Shown: positions 41,491 to 49,300, counted from the first letter of the stretch. The stretch: 49,639 nt of DNA from Leifsonia sp. 71-9 (GCF_001898805.1 NZ_MKVJ01000012.1:1-49639), one strand, 5' to 3'. Made by a program: numbers and translations. The notes: generated from the letters alone by a model not told the origin.

Positions 41491-42060
41491 ATGCTGATCG
41501 GATACGGCCGCGTCTCCACCGCCGAACAAGACCTCACCGCGCAACGCGACGCGCTCAGGGCGCTCGGCGTCGATGTCGAGAACATCCACGTCGACCACGG
41601 GCTGACCGGCACCAACCGAGAGCGGCCCGGGCTGCGCGCGGCACTGGCAGCGGTGCGCTCCGGTGACACCCTCGTGGTCACCAAACTCGACCGGCTCGCC
41701 CGCTCCCTACCGGACGCACGCGACATCGCAGCAGAACTCACCCGCAAAGGCGTCACGCTCAGCCTCGGCGGCAGCATCTACGACCCCACCGACCCGGTAG
41801 GCCGGCTCCTGTTCAACGTCCTCGGCATGGTCGCCGAATTCGAAGCCGACCTCATCCGCATGCGAACCCGCGAAGGAATGGCCGTTGCCCGCGCCAACGG
41901 CAGACTGAAAGGTAAGAAGCCGAAACTCTCGTCAGCCCAGCGCAAGCACTTACTCGCCCTCCACGCCGCCGGCACTCACACCCAGAGCGAGCTCGCCGAA
42001 CTGCTGCGCGTCTCCCGCGCGACGATCTACCGAGAACTCCAACGCGACCGCGCCAAATAG
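41491..42060 (+). CDS. Serine recombinase (resolvase/invertase) 1
   Basis: A 189-aa protein of the Tn3-resolvase size class. The catalytic Ser is in IGYGRVSTAEQDL, with supporting Arg in LVVTKLDRLARSL. The C-terminal HTH is SELAELLRVSRATIYRELQR. It could resolve plasmid multimers or be left from a transposon. Upstream 41400-41490 contains AATGCCCG twice (near 41428 and 41450), a possible part of its res site. It abuts the truncated CDF gene, consistent with a past recombination event. Confidence 0.9.
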   Translation: MLIGYGRVSTAEQDLTAQRDALRALGVDVENIHVDHGLTGTNRERPGLRAALAAVRSGDTLVVTKLDRLARSLPDARDIAAELTRKGVTLSLGGSIYDPTDPVGRLLFNVLGMVAEFEADLIRMRTREGMAVARANGRLKGKKPKLSSAQRKHLLALHAAGTHTQSELAELLRVSRATIYRELQRDRAK

Positions 42061-42266
42061 CGCTGCCAGAAAGCCGCCATTTAGCGCCGCGACTCACAAC
42101 CAAGCCGCCACCAAGAACCGCCAGAAAACCGCCACACAGCGACCAAAGTCACAGCCGAGAAATCCCGTCCCGAAACTCAGTCCCGAAACCAATTTGACCC
42201 GAAATGCCGCCTATAACGTTTTCGGGATAAGTGATAGAATGGACGGAACAGGCGAGAGGAGCCAGC
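42061..42266. other. Intergenic stretch with short repeats and a toxin-antitoxin promoter
   Basis: About 206 nt of C/A-rich DNA with several CCGCCA units and TCCCGAAAC twice, the latter inverted as TTTCGGGA near 42220. TAGAAT at 42235-42240 is a good -10 for the antitoxin gene; no strong -35 is seen. No gene. Confidence 0.5.
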
Positions 42267-42461
42267 ATGGCCCGCAGCACCGCGACGATTCAACCGACTG
42301 TCGACGTTGATGGCGAGCTGTCGATGATTGAGAAGGCTCAGCAGCTTGCCGGTCACTTCCCGGATCACGAAGCGCTTGATCGCGCTCGTCGCATCCTCGA
42401 CGGTCGTGTGACCGCTGCTGAGGCGTACGTCGAGCTGGACGCGAAGTACGCCCAAGGGTGA
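42267..42461 (+). CDS. VbhA-like antitoxin of a Fic toxin
   Basis: A 64-aa protein, mostly helical, with HFPDHEALDRARRILDGRVT followed by AYVELDAKYAQ. Small VbhA-type antitoxins supply an inhibitory helix that blocks ATP in the Fic active site. The canonical S/T-x-x-x-E-G motif is not obvious here, so the class is assigned mainly from its size and coupling to the fic gene. ATG 42267 follows GAGAGGAGCC. Confidence 0.68.
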   Translation: MARSTATIQPTVDVDGELSMIEKAQQLAGHFPDHEALDRARRILDGRVTAAEAYVELDAKYAQG

Positions 42462-43237
42462 GTGAGGACGACAAGTACACCTACCCCGACAGCGGGGGAG
42501 TGCTCGTCAACTCGAAGGGGATACGCAACGCCGCCCGGCTCGATGCCGCGATGAACGACTATGCCTCTGTCGCAATGGCGGAGCTGCGCACCGAGCCGAC
42601 GCCGGATCGGTTGGACTACGACTACCTGCGCCGCATCCATACGCGGCTGTTCGAGCGCATCGTGCCTGGCATCGCCGGTAAGCTCCGCGACGTCGACGTG
42701 CAAGCGACCGGGGTCGGGATCGCGTACTGCCGTCCCGAGTACATCGAGCCCAACCTCACTCGCCTGTTCGACCAGCTCGACCGCGAGGACTACCTGACGG
42801 GGCTGGACGCCGACACGTTCGCTGCGCGGCTCGCAGACCGTTGGGGGGACCTTTCGGCCATCCATCCCTACCGTGACGGGAACACGCGCAGCCAAAGCCT
42901 CTACGTCACCGTGCTCGCTGAGCGAGCCGGGCACCCGATCGACTGGCGGCGCGTCAACGTGGACGAGCTGCGCACCGCTCGGCTGCGCGCCGTCGTCGGC
43001 AACACCAAGCCGCTGGCCGATTATCTCGGTGCCAGGCTCATGAGCTCCGAAGCTCCACGGCAGAGCCCGTCCCTGTCGAGCACGGCGGGCGTCAGCTCGG
43101 CGCTACACGCGAGTTTTCCGCAACCCGCTACTGAAGCCACGCGGAGAACGCCGCCGGCAGGCGGCATCCAGGAGCGCGGGAGTGCCCCCCACACGTCCGG
43201 AGCTCGGTATGGCATGGATCGAGGGATGGGGCGATGA
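42458..43237 (+). CDS. fic: Fic-domain toxin
   Basis: A 259-aa protein; the Fic motif HPYRDGNTR (136-144) retains the catalytic His and the GN-R anion site. Fic enzymes usually transfer AMP to target proteins such as topoisomerase subunits. The last ~60 residues (from about 200) are Ser/Pro/Gly-rich and look disordered, unlike the usual compact ending. GTG 42458 overlaps the antitoxin stop (GTGA); the downstream resolvase gene overlaps it by ATGA. Together they likely stabilise the plasmid. Confidence 0.87.
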   Translation: MSEDDKYTYPDSGGVLVNSKGIRNAARLDAAMNDYASVAMAELRTEPTPDRLDYDYLRRIHTRLFERIVPGIAGKLRDVDVQATGVGIAYCRPEYIEPNLTRLFDQLDREDYLTGLDADTFAARLADRWGDLSAIHPYRDGNTRSQSLYVTVLAERAGHPIDWRRVNVDELRTARLRAVVGNTKPLADYLGARLMSSEAPRQSPSLSSTAGVSSALHASFPQPATEATRRTPPAGGIQERGSAPHTSGARYGMDRGMGR

Positions 43238-43815
43238 GCAACGTTGTCGGATACGCGCGGGTGTCGCGTCATGACCAGAACCCGGCAGCCCAGGAGGCCG
43301 AGCTGCGCGCGGCAGGCGCCGGGCGGGTGTTCGTCGACCACGGCGAGTCCAGCCGTGTGAAAGACCGCCCGCAGTGGCTCGCATGCCTGGACTACCTGCG
43401 CCCCGGCGACACACTGCTGGTGCGCCGGCTCGATCGCCTCGCGGGCAGCGAGAAGATGGCCATCGAGACGATCACGGACCTGCACGAGCGGGGCGTGAAC
43501 ATCAAGAGCCTCACCGAGCCGGACATCGACACGACAACCCCGATGGGCCGAGCCCTGTTCGGCATCGTTGCCGTGTTCGCGCAGCTCCGCGTCGACACGA
43601 TCCGGGAGAACACCGTACGGGGCCTGGCTCACGCGCGCGCTGAGGGTCGCGTGGGAGGCCGACCCTCGGTGATGACAGCGGAACGGACCGCCGCGGCCGC
43701 GCGGATGCGTGAGCAGGGCGACAGCATCGCACAGATCGCGGCCGTGCTCGGCGTCGGCAAGTCATCCGTCGCGCGCGCGCTTGCGAAGCACGACCAGAGC
43801 CAGCCGTCGGCCTGA
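43234..43815 (+). CDS. Serine recombinase (resolvase) 2
   Basis: A 193-aa protein with catalytic VGYARVSRHDQNP, LLVRRLDRLAG, and C-terminal HTH GDSIAQIAAVLGVGKSSVAR. It is clearly different from the recombinase at 41491, so it is not a recent duplicate. It is third in the fic operon, an arrangement combining killing and multimer resolution for plasmid maintenance. Confidence 0.9.
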   Translation: MSNVVGYARVSRHDQNPAAQEAELRAAGAGRVFVDHGESSRVKDRPQWLACLDYLRPGDTLLVRRLDRLAGSEKMAIETITDLHERGVNIKSLTEPDIDTTTPMGRALFGIVAVFAQLRVDTIRENTVRGLAHARAEGRVGGRPSVMTAERTAAAARMREQGDSIAQIAAVLGVGKSSVARALAKHDQSQPSA

Positions 43816-43829
43816 AGGAGGTATGGACG

Positions 43830-44237
43830 ATGAGTGAACACCAGGCGAGCGCCCCATCACAGCTCATCATGGCGGGCGCGTTCATCAAGCGACCTGGCAT
43901 GTTCCTGGGATTGCCGATCCGGTTCGACCGGGTAACAGCCTTCATCGCCGGATACACCCTCGCGATCGACCAGGTGCGCGGGGCTCTGTCGCCCAACGAC
44001 GCCAACCGGTTCCGACCGCTCGGAATCGAGGGACAGTTCCAGGAGCAACTACGCGAACAAGGACGGTTGCGGTGGAACCGATGGGATCTGACGATCGCGG
44101 CAGAAGCCACCGGCTGGACGGACGACGACCCGCCTCTGATCGAGGAGTTCACGGAGGAACAGCACCGAGCTGCAATCGCGCATTTAGAGCCGCTTCTAGA
44201 TCGCATGTTCAGCCTGCCCGAGCAATTCATCCCCTAG
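43830..44237 (+). CDS. Hypothetical 135-aa protein
   Basis: Soluble protein with IKRPGMFLGLPIRFDRVTAF near the N-terminus, QFQEQLREQGRLRWNRWDLT in the middle and an acidic helical C-terminus (EEFTEEQHRAAIAHLEPLLD). AAGGAGG precedes ATG 43830 by about 8 nt. It follows resolvase 2 by 14 nt, perhaps in the same operon. No family recognised. Confidence 0.7.
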   Translation: MSEHQASAPSQLIMAGAFIKRPGMFLGLPIRFDRVTAFIAGYTLAIDQVRGALSPNDANRFRPLGIEGQFQEQLREQGRLRWNRWDLTIAAEATGWTDDDPPLIEEFTEEQHRAAIAHLEPLLDRMFSLPEQFIP

Positions 44238-44263
44238 CCCAAAATCCCCCAAATCGGAGCTGT

Positions 44264-44452
44264 TCACTGCTCGTCGTTCAGCCACTCTGCGACCTCTGAG
44301 CTGAGGTATCGGACGGTGCGGGGAGTGATGCGGATGTAGGCCGGCCCGATGCCCTGATCCCGTAGGCGGCGCAGGTGCTCGACGTCGACGCCGAGCTGCG
44401 CGGCGAGGGCCTTGGGTGTGAGCATCGTGGGCCGCTTCTGGTCGTCGTTCAC
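44264..44452 (-). CDS. Excisionase-like HTH protein
   Basis: A 62-aa protein with a small MerR/excisionase-type HTH: LTPKALAAQLGVDVEHLRRL followed by GIGPAYIRITPRTVRYLSSE. GTG 44452 overlaps the stop of the 30-aa gene upstream (GTGA), so the two are coupled. It could control the resolvase/fic region or the small-peptide gene itself. Confidence 0.75.
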   Translation of the reverse strand: MNDDQKRPTMLTPKALAAQLGVDVEHLRRLRDQGIGPAYIRITPRTVRYLSSEVAEWLNDEQ

Positions 44453-44541
44453 TGGCACGAGTCGCATCCCATCTCGTCCATCGGGTCGACGGGTACGGCG
44501 TACCCTCCGATGTTCTCGATCTGCTCGGTTTCCCTGTTCAT
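44449..44541 (-). CDS. 30-aa protein ending in VPVDPMDEMGCDSCQ
   Basis: A tiny gene: ATG at 44541, GGAAGG 7 nt upstream, TGA at 44449 overlapping the next start. Residues 1-13 are acidic (MNRETEQIENIGG) and the rest is YAVPVDPMDEMGCDSCQ. The same ending closes the 93-aa protein at 17826-18107. The shared tail, ribosome site and overlap with the HTH gene together make this a real gene in spite of its length. Two Cys in CDSC may bind metal. It lies downstream of noncoding element C. Confidence 0.72.
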   Translation of the reverse strand: MNRETEQIENIGGYAVPVDPMDEMGCDSCQ

Positions 44542-44639
44542 CGTTCGGCCTTCCGGTTGTTGTGTGTCCGATTGAAAGTTGGCAGTTCGGCGCTTGCGAC
44601 GAGCTGGCTGCTTTCAACGGAACACTGGCCGACTTGCAC

Positions 44640-44741
44640 GCAGTGGAGAGGCGGTCAAGGGGAGCCCGTAGGGCTCTCCCGAAGGGACGCGTAGCGCCCT
44701 TGACGGCCTCGTAGCGGAGTGCAACCCCCGCAGCGCGGGGG
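44640..44741 (-). ncRNA. Structured noncoding element C (partial third copy)
   Basis: On the minus strand, hairpin CCCCCGC-gct-GCGGGGG (44741-44725) runs into GGGTTGCACTCC (44727-44716), the same hairpin-plus-12-nt arrangement as in elements A and B. It then has a long stem GTCAAGGG/CCCTTGAC (44704-44697 and 44661-44654) enclosing a GGGAG-type hairpin. Only the GGGTTGCACTCC part is shared with A and B. Confidence 0.4.
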
Positions 44742-44745
44742 CATG

Positions 44746-44786
44746 CGAAAGGCCCCACGCCGCAGAGCGGAACGTGGGGCCTTTCG
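44746..44786 (-). terminator. 14-bp hairpin terminator
   Basis: CGAAAGGCCCCACG (44746-44759) pairs perfectly with 44773-44786. It lies 12 nt after the stop of the gene at 44798 and insulates element C from it. Confidence 0.72.
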
Positions 44787-44797
44787 TGAGTGCGTGG

Positions 44798-45169
44798 TCA
44801 ACCCTGCGAGGACGTCTCCTGCGCTGGTTCGGTGGCCGCCTCGGAGACGGGTCGGTTCGCTGGCTTGCGCGTTGCGCGTCGCCGGGTGCGAGCCTTCTTG
44901 TCGGGCTCGGAGAACCCGATCTTGCGAAGCTCCTCCGCGGTCCATCCGGCGCTCACTGCGGCGGAGTAGGCGCGCACGTCGTCGCGCTCTGCGTTGGCGA
45001 TCCGCTCCGCGATCCTCGCTTGCAGCTCGCTCAGCTCGCGGTCGGTCTGCTCGCGCACATCGACGAGCGCCTGGCGCGCCTCCGCGACGCTGCGAACGGC
45101 GTTGAGCCGGTCGTCCTGTAGACGTCGCGCGCGCTCGATTGCTTCCTCTGGTGTCAGTTGCGTAGCCAT
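44798..45169 (-). CDS. Coiled-coil protein near the mobilisation region
   Basis: A 123-aa protein: an N-terminal helical part rich in Arg/Glu (LVDVREQTDRELSELQARIA), a WTAEELRKIGF motif, then a basic Ala/Thr tail with RTRRRATRKP. The ATG is 6 nt from -10 TACCAT, indicating a leaderless mRNA. It is divergent from mobC and may be a relaxosome accessory protein; inferred from position only. Confidence 0.65.
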   Translation of the reverse strand: MATQLTPEEAIERARRLQDDRLNAVRSVAEARQALVDVREQTDRELSELQARIAERIANAERDDVRAYSAAVSAGWTAEELRKIGFSEPDKKARTRRRATRKPANRPVSEAATEPAQETSSQG

Positions 45170-45175
45170 GCACTA

Positions 45176-45181
45176 ATGGTA
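45176..45181 (-). promoter_or_regulatory. -10 element of leaderless coiled-coil gene
   Basis: TACCAT on the minus strand, 6 nt before ATG 45169, the same spacing as at 8781, 27873 and 29643. Confidence 0.45.
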
Positions 45182-45313
45182 CGGAGCTGAGCGCCTCTCG
45201 TCGACGCCCATCGACACACTGACAAGCAGCCGCGGCGAAGCCGCGACCACTCCCGTCTGACGATGTTAGCAAATGCGATTGGAGTCCCGGACGGAGGGAC
45301 GGAGCAAGCTATA

Positions 45314-45400
45314 CGATCCGGTAACCGGATCGGGCTTGATCCTCGACACAAGGTCGAGGATGCGGCACACTGGACGTGTGGTCCCCGCGTTAGGCGGGGT
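45314..45400. other. Candidate oriT: run of inverted repeats upstream of mobC
   Basis: Four inverted repeats stand in a row: CGATCCGGT-A-ACCGGATCG (45314-45332), ATCCTCGAC/GTCGAGGAT (45339-45361), CACAC/GTGTG (45367-45381) and CCCCGC/GCGGGG (45384-45400). Position directly upstream of the relaxosome genes is where oriT usually sits. No nic consensus is confidently recognised. Confidence 0.5.
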
Positions 45401-45430
45401 CGCTGCGCTGGGCCGAGAGGAGGTGACGGC

Positions 45431-45850
45431 ATGGCCGTTTCTGACACCGCGGGGGAGCAGGAGCCGCGCCGCCAGGCACGCCGCCGTCGCGTCGAGGGCG
45501 GTCGCCGGCACCGTCATGTCGTCCGCGTCACTCCGGAGGAAGAGGGGCAGCTCCTCGCGCTCGCCTTGCAGTACAAGGTGAGCGTGCCCAAGCTGCTTGT
45601 GGATTCCGCTCTCGCTGGAGGAGCTGCGGCCGCCGCGTCGAATGCGTCGGTGCGGCATGAGGTCATTGCGCAAATGTTCTCCACGCACCGGCTGCTGGCC
45701 ACGATTGCGAATAACGTGAACCAGATGGCGAAGGCGACGAACGCGACTGGCGACGTGCAGGCTGAGATGGTGGCGACGCTGCGGAAGGTCCGCGAGGTGG
45801 CCGATCGGATCGACGCATTCGTCGACGAGCTGAGCGGTGCAGCGTCGTGA
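45431..45850 (+). CDS. MobC-like relaxosome accessory protein
   Basis: A 139-aa protein with a basic N-terminus, HRHVVRVTPEEEGQLLALAL and VSVPKLLVDSALAGG (ribbon-helix-helix-like), then a helical STHRLLATIANNVNQMAKAT segment typical of MobC. It binds oriT and helps the relaxase. GAGGAGG is 7 nt before ATG 45431. The relaxase start overlaps its stop (GTGA). Confidence 0.85.
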   Translation: MAVSDTAGEQEPRRQARRRRVEGGRRHRHVVRVTPEEEGQLLALALQYKVSVPKLLVDSALAGGAAAAASNASVRHEVIAQMFSTHRLLATIANNVNQMAKATNATGDVQAEMVATLRKVREVADRIDAFVDELSGAAS

Positions 45851-47571
45851 TGCCGAACGTCGTCCGCGGCGATCGCATGTCGGGACTGATGACGTACCTC
45901 ACCGGCCCGGGCCGGTCGAACGAGCACACCGAACCGCACCTGGTCGCGGGCGATCCGGCGCTGATGGCGTGGCACGACGACGCGGAGCTCGGACGCGACG
46001 CGGCGCTGTCGATCGCGCGTCACTTGGACAAGCCGCGGGCTGTGTTCGGTGTCGAGGTTCCGGGCGGTCACGTGTGGCACTGCTCGCTGTCGCTGCGCGC
46101 CGACGAAGGGCAGCTCGCGGACGAGCAGTGGGGCGCGATCGCCAACGACTTCATCGCGGCGATGGAGTTCGACGACAACGAGGGGACGAAGGCGCCGTGC
46201 CGGTGGGTTGCCGTCCGTCACGGTGTGTCCTCGAACGGCAACGACCACATCCACATCGCTGTGAACCTGGTTCGCGAGGACGGCACCAAGGCATCGATCC
46301 ACAACGACTTCCACCGCGCCCAGGTCGCGGCCCGAGCGCTTGAAGTGAAGTACGGATTGGAGCAGCTGGAATCGGTGCGCGCAGAGCGCTCCACACGCGG
46401 GTACGACCCGGCCGAGCGGGAGGCTCAGGCACGGTCGCGAGCACGCGCGAAGTACGAACGCACCCGCCCGCAGTTGGGCGATGACGCCCTACGCTGGGAA
46501 CATCTGACCGGCCCCGATCGGCAGGCTCGGATCAGCGCCGAGCTGCGCACCGATCAGCCCCGCTACCTGCTGGCGTTGAAGGTCCGAGGGTGTGCTGGCG
46601 CTAGTCGGAGTGAAGCCGAGTTCGTGCGCCGGATGCGGCGTGAAGGGTTGCTCGTACGCCCTCGCTACGCTGACGGGCGTACTGACGTCGTGACCGGCTA
46701 CTCGGTGGCCGAACGACCCACGGCCGGGGAACGTCCGATCTGGTACGGCGGCGGCCACCTTGGCCGCGACCTCACGCTGCCGCGGCTGCGCGACGGGTGG
46801 GAGGACACCCCGCAAGGCGCTACCGCGGCGGTGGCCGAATGGAACGCGGCCAAGCGTGGCCGGCGAGTTGTGGCACCTGGTCGCGAACGGCTGGAGCCGA
46901 CGAACGATCAAGCACTGCGACACAGCGAGCGACTGGCGCGTACTGTCGACGAGCTGGCGCGCGTTCCGCTTGACGATCGCGAGACGTGGGCCACGGTGGC
47001 ACGGCAGACCGCTGGCGCTCTCGCTGCATGGTCGAACGCCGTGGAGGAGACGCCAGGTGATATCGCTGCGGCCGCTGAGGCGTTGTCTCGATCGGCGCAG
47101 ACGTATCGACGCACCCCGCCTCCGGCGAAGGCGGGAACGATCGCTATTTCCGGGGCTGCGCTGTTCCTGGCAAGCGCGGTACGCGGAGGGCAAGGCACTG
47201 TCGGTGAAGCGGCTCTTGTGCGAGAGATGCTGACACTCACCGTTGCCGTCATGAAGGTGGCGGAGGCCGCACGTCAGGACCGCTACGCGCGTACCGCTCT
47301 AGCGGATGCGCGCGACCGATTGGAGCGTGTACACGCAGCGTTGCCGACTCCGCCAGCCCGTAGCGTCGGCCAGGCTGCCGTAGTCGAGGAGCAGGGCAGC
47401 GTGGCGACAGAGGCTCCCGCGCTCGACGCTGAGACTCGTGCCATGCTCGACCGGCTGAACGCCGGCCGGAGCGGCACGCCAGGCTCGCCCGTCCCGCGGG
47501 AGCTGCGACCCGATGACTCACCAGCTCGCCGGCCGGCACCACGTCCGGGACGGGACGGGACAGAGCGATGA
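45847..47571 (+). CDS. MOB-P-type relaxase
   Basis: A 574-aa protein with the relaxase nuclease domain in the first ~170 residues. The likely catalytic Tyr is in GLMTYLTGPG (Tyr17); HVWHCSLSL is the second motif, and NDHIHIAVNLV with His134, His136 and Asn140 is the metal motif HxHxxxN. It nicks oriT and leads the strand into the recipient. The remaining 400 residues are helical without a helicase motif. With MobC, VirD4 and the T4SS genes, the plasmid looks self-transmissible. Confidence 0.9.
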   Translation: MMPNVVRGDRMSGLMTYLTGPGRSNEHTEPHLVAGDPALMAWHDDAELGRDAALSIARHLDKPRAVFGVEVPGGHVWHCSLSLRADEGQLADEQWGAIANDFIAAMEFDDNEGTKAPCRWVAVRHGVSSNGNDHIHIAVNLVREDGTKASIHNDFHRAQVAARALEVKYGLEQLESVRAERSTRGYDPAEREAQARSRARAKYERTRPQLGDDALRWEHLTGPDRQARISAELRTDQPRYLLALKVRGCAGASRSEAEFVRRMRREGLLVRPRYADGRTDVVTGYSVAERPTAGERPIWYGGGHLGRDLTLPRLRDGWEDTPQGATAAVAEWNAAKRGRRVVAPGRERLEPTNDQALRHSERLARTVDELARVPLDDRETWATVARQTAGALAAWSNAVEETPGDIAAAAEALSRSAQTYRRTPPPAKAGTIAISGAALFLASAVRGGQGTVGEAALVREMLTLTVAVMKVAEAARQDRYARTALADARDRLERVHAALPTPPARSVGQAAVVEEQGSVATEAPALDAETRAMLDRLNAGRSGTPGSPVPRELRPDDSPARRPAPRPGRDGTER

Positions 47572-48383
47572 GTGCCACGGTCGTTTCTATCGACATCGAG
47601 CCAGGCGGAATTGACCAGCCCGTAGGCTTCATCGGCCTGGCCGAGGTTGACGCAGCCGGCGTCGGTGCAGTCCAGCTGCACCGCTTCATGCGACCAGACA
47701 TTGGTTACTCGTGGGACGACTGGTGCGCCGCTCAGCGCGTCGAGGCGTGGAAGGTATGGATGGCCCGCAAGAGCGATCAGGTGGAGCCGCCGCTGCACGG
47801 CGCGTTCACTCCTGACGAGCTCGCGGAGCTCGTCGACATGAGCGAAAGCTTCATGCCGGAGCACACGAGGGCTCGACCGCCGTCGCTGCGCGAGGTCTGG
47901 TCGACGTTGGAGCCGCGGCTACGCGAGGGTTACACGGCCGCATACGGCGCGCGATTCGATCGCGCGCAACTACGCCGGCTCCTTGACCTTGCCGCTATCC
48001 AACAGCCAAATTTGCGTTGGTTGGATGGCATGGAAGCGATACGACACCTAACCCCACAAGAGTGGGGAGTGCCGGGCACCGATACCGACCTGGAGCTGTC
48101 GATCGAGGCATTCACAGCCGGGGGAAACACGCTGGATGCGCAGGTGGTGCGGTACGGGCTCGTAGACCCCACCACGGCGTCCCGCCGGTGGTCGCTCCAC
48201 GTCGGGCTCGGTGTCGGTAACAAGGCAACCTCCTTCGATGCCGCCGAGGACGCGCGCCTAAACGCTGTGATCTTCTCTCGCGTGATCGCGGAGCACGGGT
48301 CGATCGAAGCAGCCATCAAGGCCTTGGGGCTGCATGTGAAGTCGCACAACAAAGTCACGTCGCAACGCGGCGGGCAGGAATAG
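47568..48383 (+). CDS. DEDD (DnaQ/RNase T)-like exonuclease-fold protein
   Basis: A 271-aa protein overlapping the relaxase by ATGA. VVSIDIEPGG near the N-terminus resembles exonuclease motif I (DxE). AAYGARFDRAQLRRLLDLA resembles motif II, and ATSFDAAEDARLNAVIFSRV resembles motif III with its Asp. The catalytic set is plausible but not certain because motif II has Arg-Phe-Asp and the final His is not in the usual place. Coupled to the relaxase, it could trim transferred DNA ends; inference. Confidence 0.5.
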   Translation: MSATVVSIDIEPGGIDQPVGFIGLAEVDAAGVGAVQLHRFMRPDIGYSWDDWCAAQRVEAWKVWMARKSDQVEPPLHGAFTPDELAELVDMSESFMPEHTRARPPSLREVWSTLEPRLREGYTAAYGARFDRAQLRRLLDLAAIQQPNLRWLDGMEAIRHLTPQEWGVPGTDTDLELSIEAFTAGGNTLDAQVVRYGLVDPTTASRRWSLHVGLGVGNKATSFDAAEDARLNAVIFSRVIAEHGSIEAAIKALGLHVKSHNKVTSQRGGQE

Positions 48384-48398
48384 GAAGGGGGGCCGATC

Positions 48399-49247
48399 AT
48401 GGCCGAGGAGAGCGACGGGATCGCGGAGGCGTTCGAGGGACAGCTCCGTGTGCTGGTGACCGCTGCGGGACAGGTGGGCGAGCGCATCGCCCGAGCACGG
48501 GAGGACGCGCTGCGGCGAGCCCAGGCCGCGAGCGAGCGTGAGGCGCGCGAGCTGCGGACACGGTTCGAGGCCGAGCAGCGCACGGCACGCACCGAGTACG
48601 CCGACGTCTACCGGTCGGACTGGTGGGAGCGATCGACGCCCGAGCAGATCGGCCGCACGTACCAGACCACCCGCGCGTGGGCGCAGGACGACCCGGAGGC
48701 CGCCCGCGCCGAGGAGAGGATGCGCGAGGAGCTGCGCACCCGCTACGGCGTCGACCCGGCCGACACGGGCGCCGACGCGGCCGCGGTCCGTACTGCCGTG
48801 GAGCGCGCCGAACAGGAGCGTGCGCAGGCCGACGCGGAACGACAGCGCTCTGCGGTCGAGAACGTCGAGGCACAGCAGCTCCTCACCCAGGCGGACCAGC
48901 AGGACCGCCTGGCGGAGCAGGAGCGCGCCGCGGCCGAGTACGAGCCCGACCCGGAGGAGCGTACTCGAGCTCAGGCCGACGCGGACGAGCGCACCGTGAG
49001 CGCCGGCGCTGCCCGAGAGGACAGCGCGGCCACCTACGACAGCTCCGAACGGCGCGCGTCCACCGCGGCGGAGTTGGAGAGCAAGGGCATCGATCAGGAG
49101 GTCATCGCGACCCGGATGCGCGCAGACGTCAGCCAGGCGAAGCCGGCCACCGCCGCTGTGGCCGCTGGCGGTCCGGCCAAGGCACCGAAGGCGCGCAAGG
49201 CGCGCGGCCGCGGGGTCCAGGTGCAGCGCAACGAACAGAGCCGCTGA
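48399..49247 (+). CDS. Long coiled-coil protein of the mobilisation operon
   Basis: A 282-aa highly charged, Ala/Glu/Arg-rich protein with heptads over residues 25-75 and 130-220 (EQERAQADAERQRSAVENVE), a WWERSTPEQIGRTYQTT motif near residue 75-95 and a basic tail KAPKARKARGRG. Similar proteins follow relaxases in actinobacterial plasmids; function unknown, possibly scaffolding of the relaxosome. GGAAGGGGGGCC lies before ATG 48399. Confidence 0.72.
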   Translation: MAEESDGIAEAFEGQLRVLVTAAGQVGERIARAREDALRRAQAASEREARELRTRFEAEQRTARTEYADVYRSDWWERSTPEQIGRTYQTTRAWAQDDPEAARAEERMREELRTRYGVDPADTGADAAAVRTAVERAEQERAQADAERQRSAVENVEAQQLLTQADQQDRLAEQERAAAEYEPDPEERTRAQADADERTVSAGAAREDSAATYDSSERRASTAAELESKGIDQEVIATRMRADVSQAKPATAAVAAGGPAKAPKARKARGRGVQVQRNEQSR

Positions 49248-49266
49248 ACCGGACACCGGACAGGGA

Positions 49267-49300
49267 GAAGGGCCGCGCTGAGGGAGCGCGGCCCTTCTTC
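49267..49300. terminator. Bidirectional terminator between converging operons
   Basis: GAAGGGCCGCGCT (49267-49279) pairs perfectly with 49285-49297, followed by TTC. It separates the mobilisation operon from the end of the conjugation operon (DUF4913-like). Confidence 0.75.
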
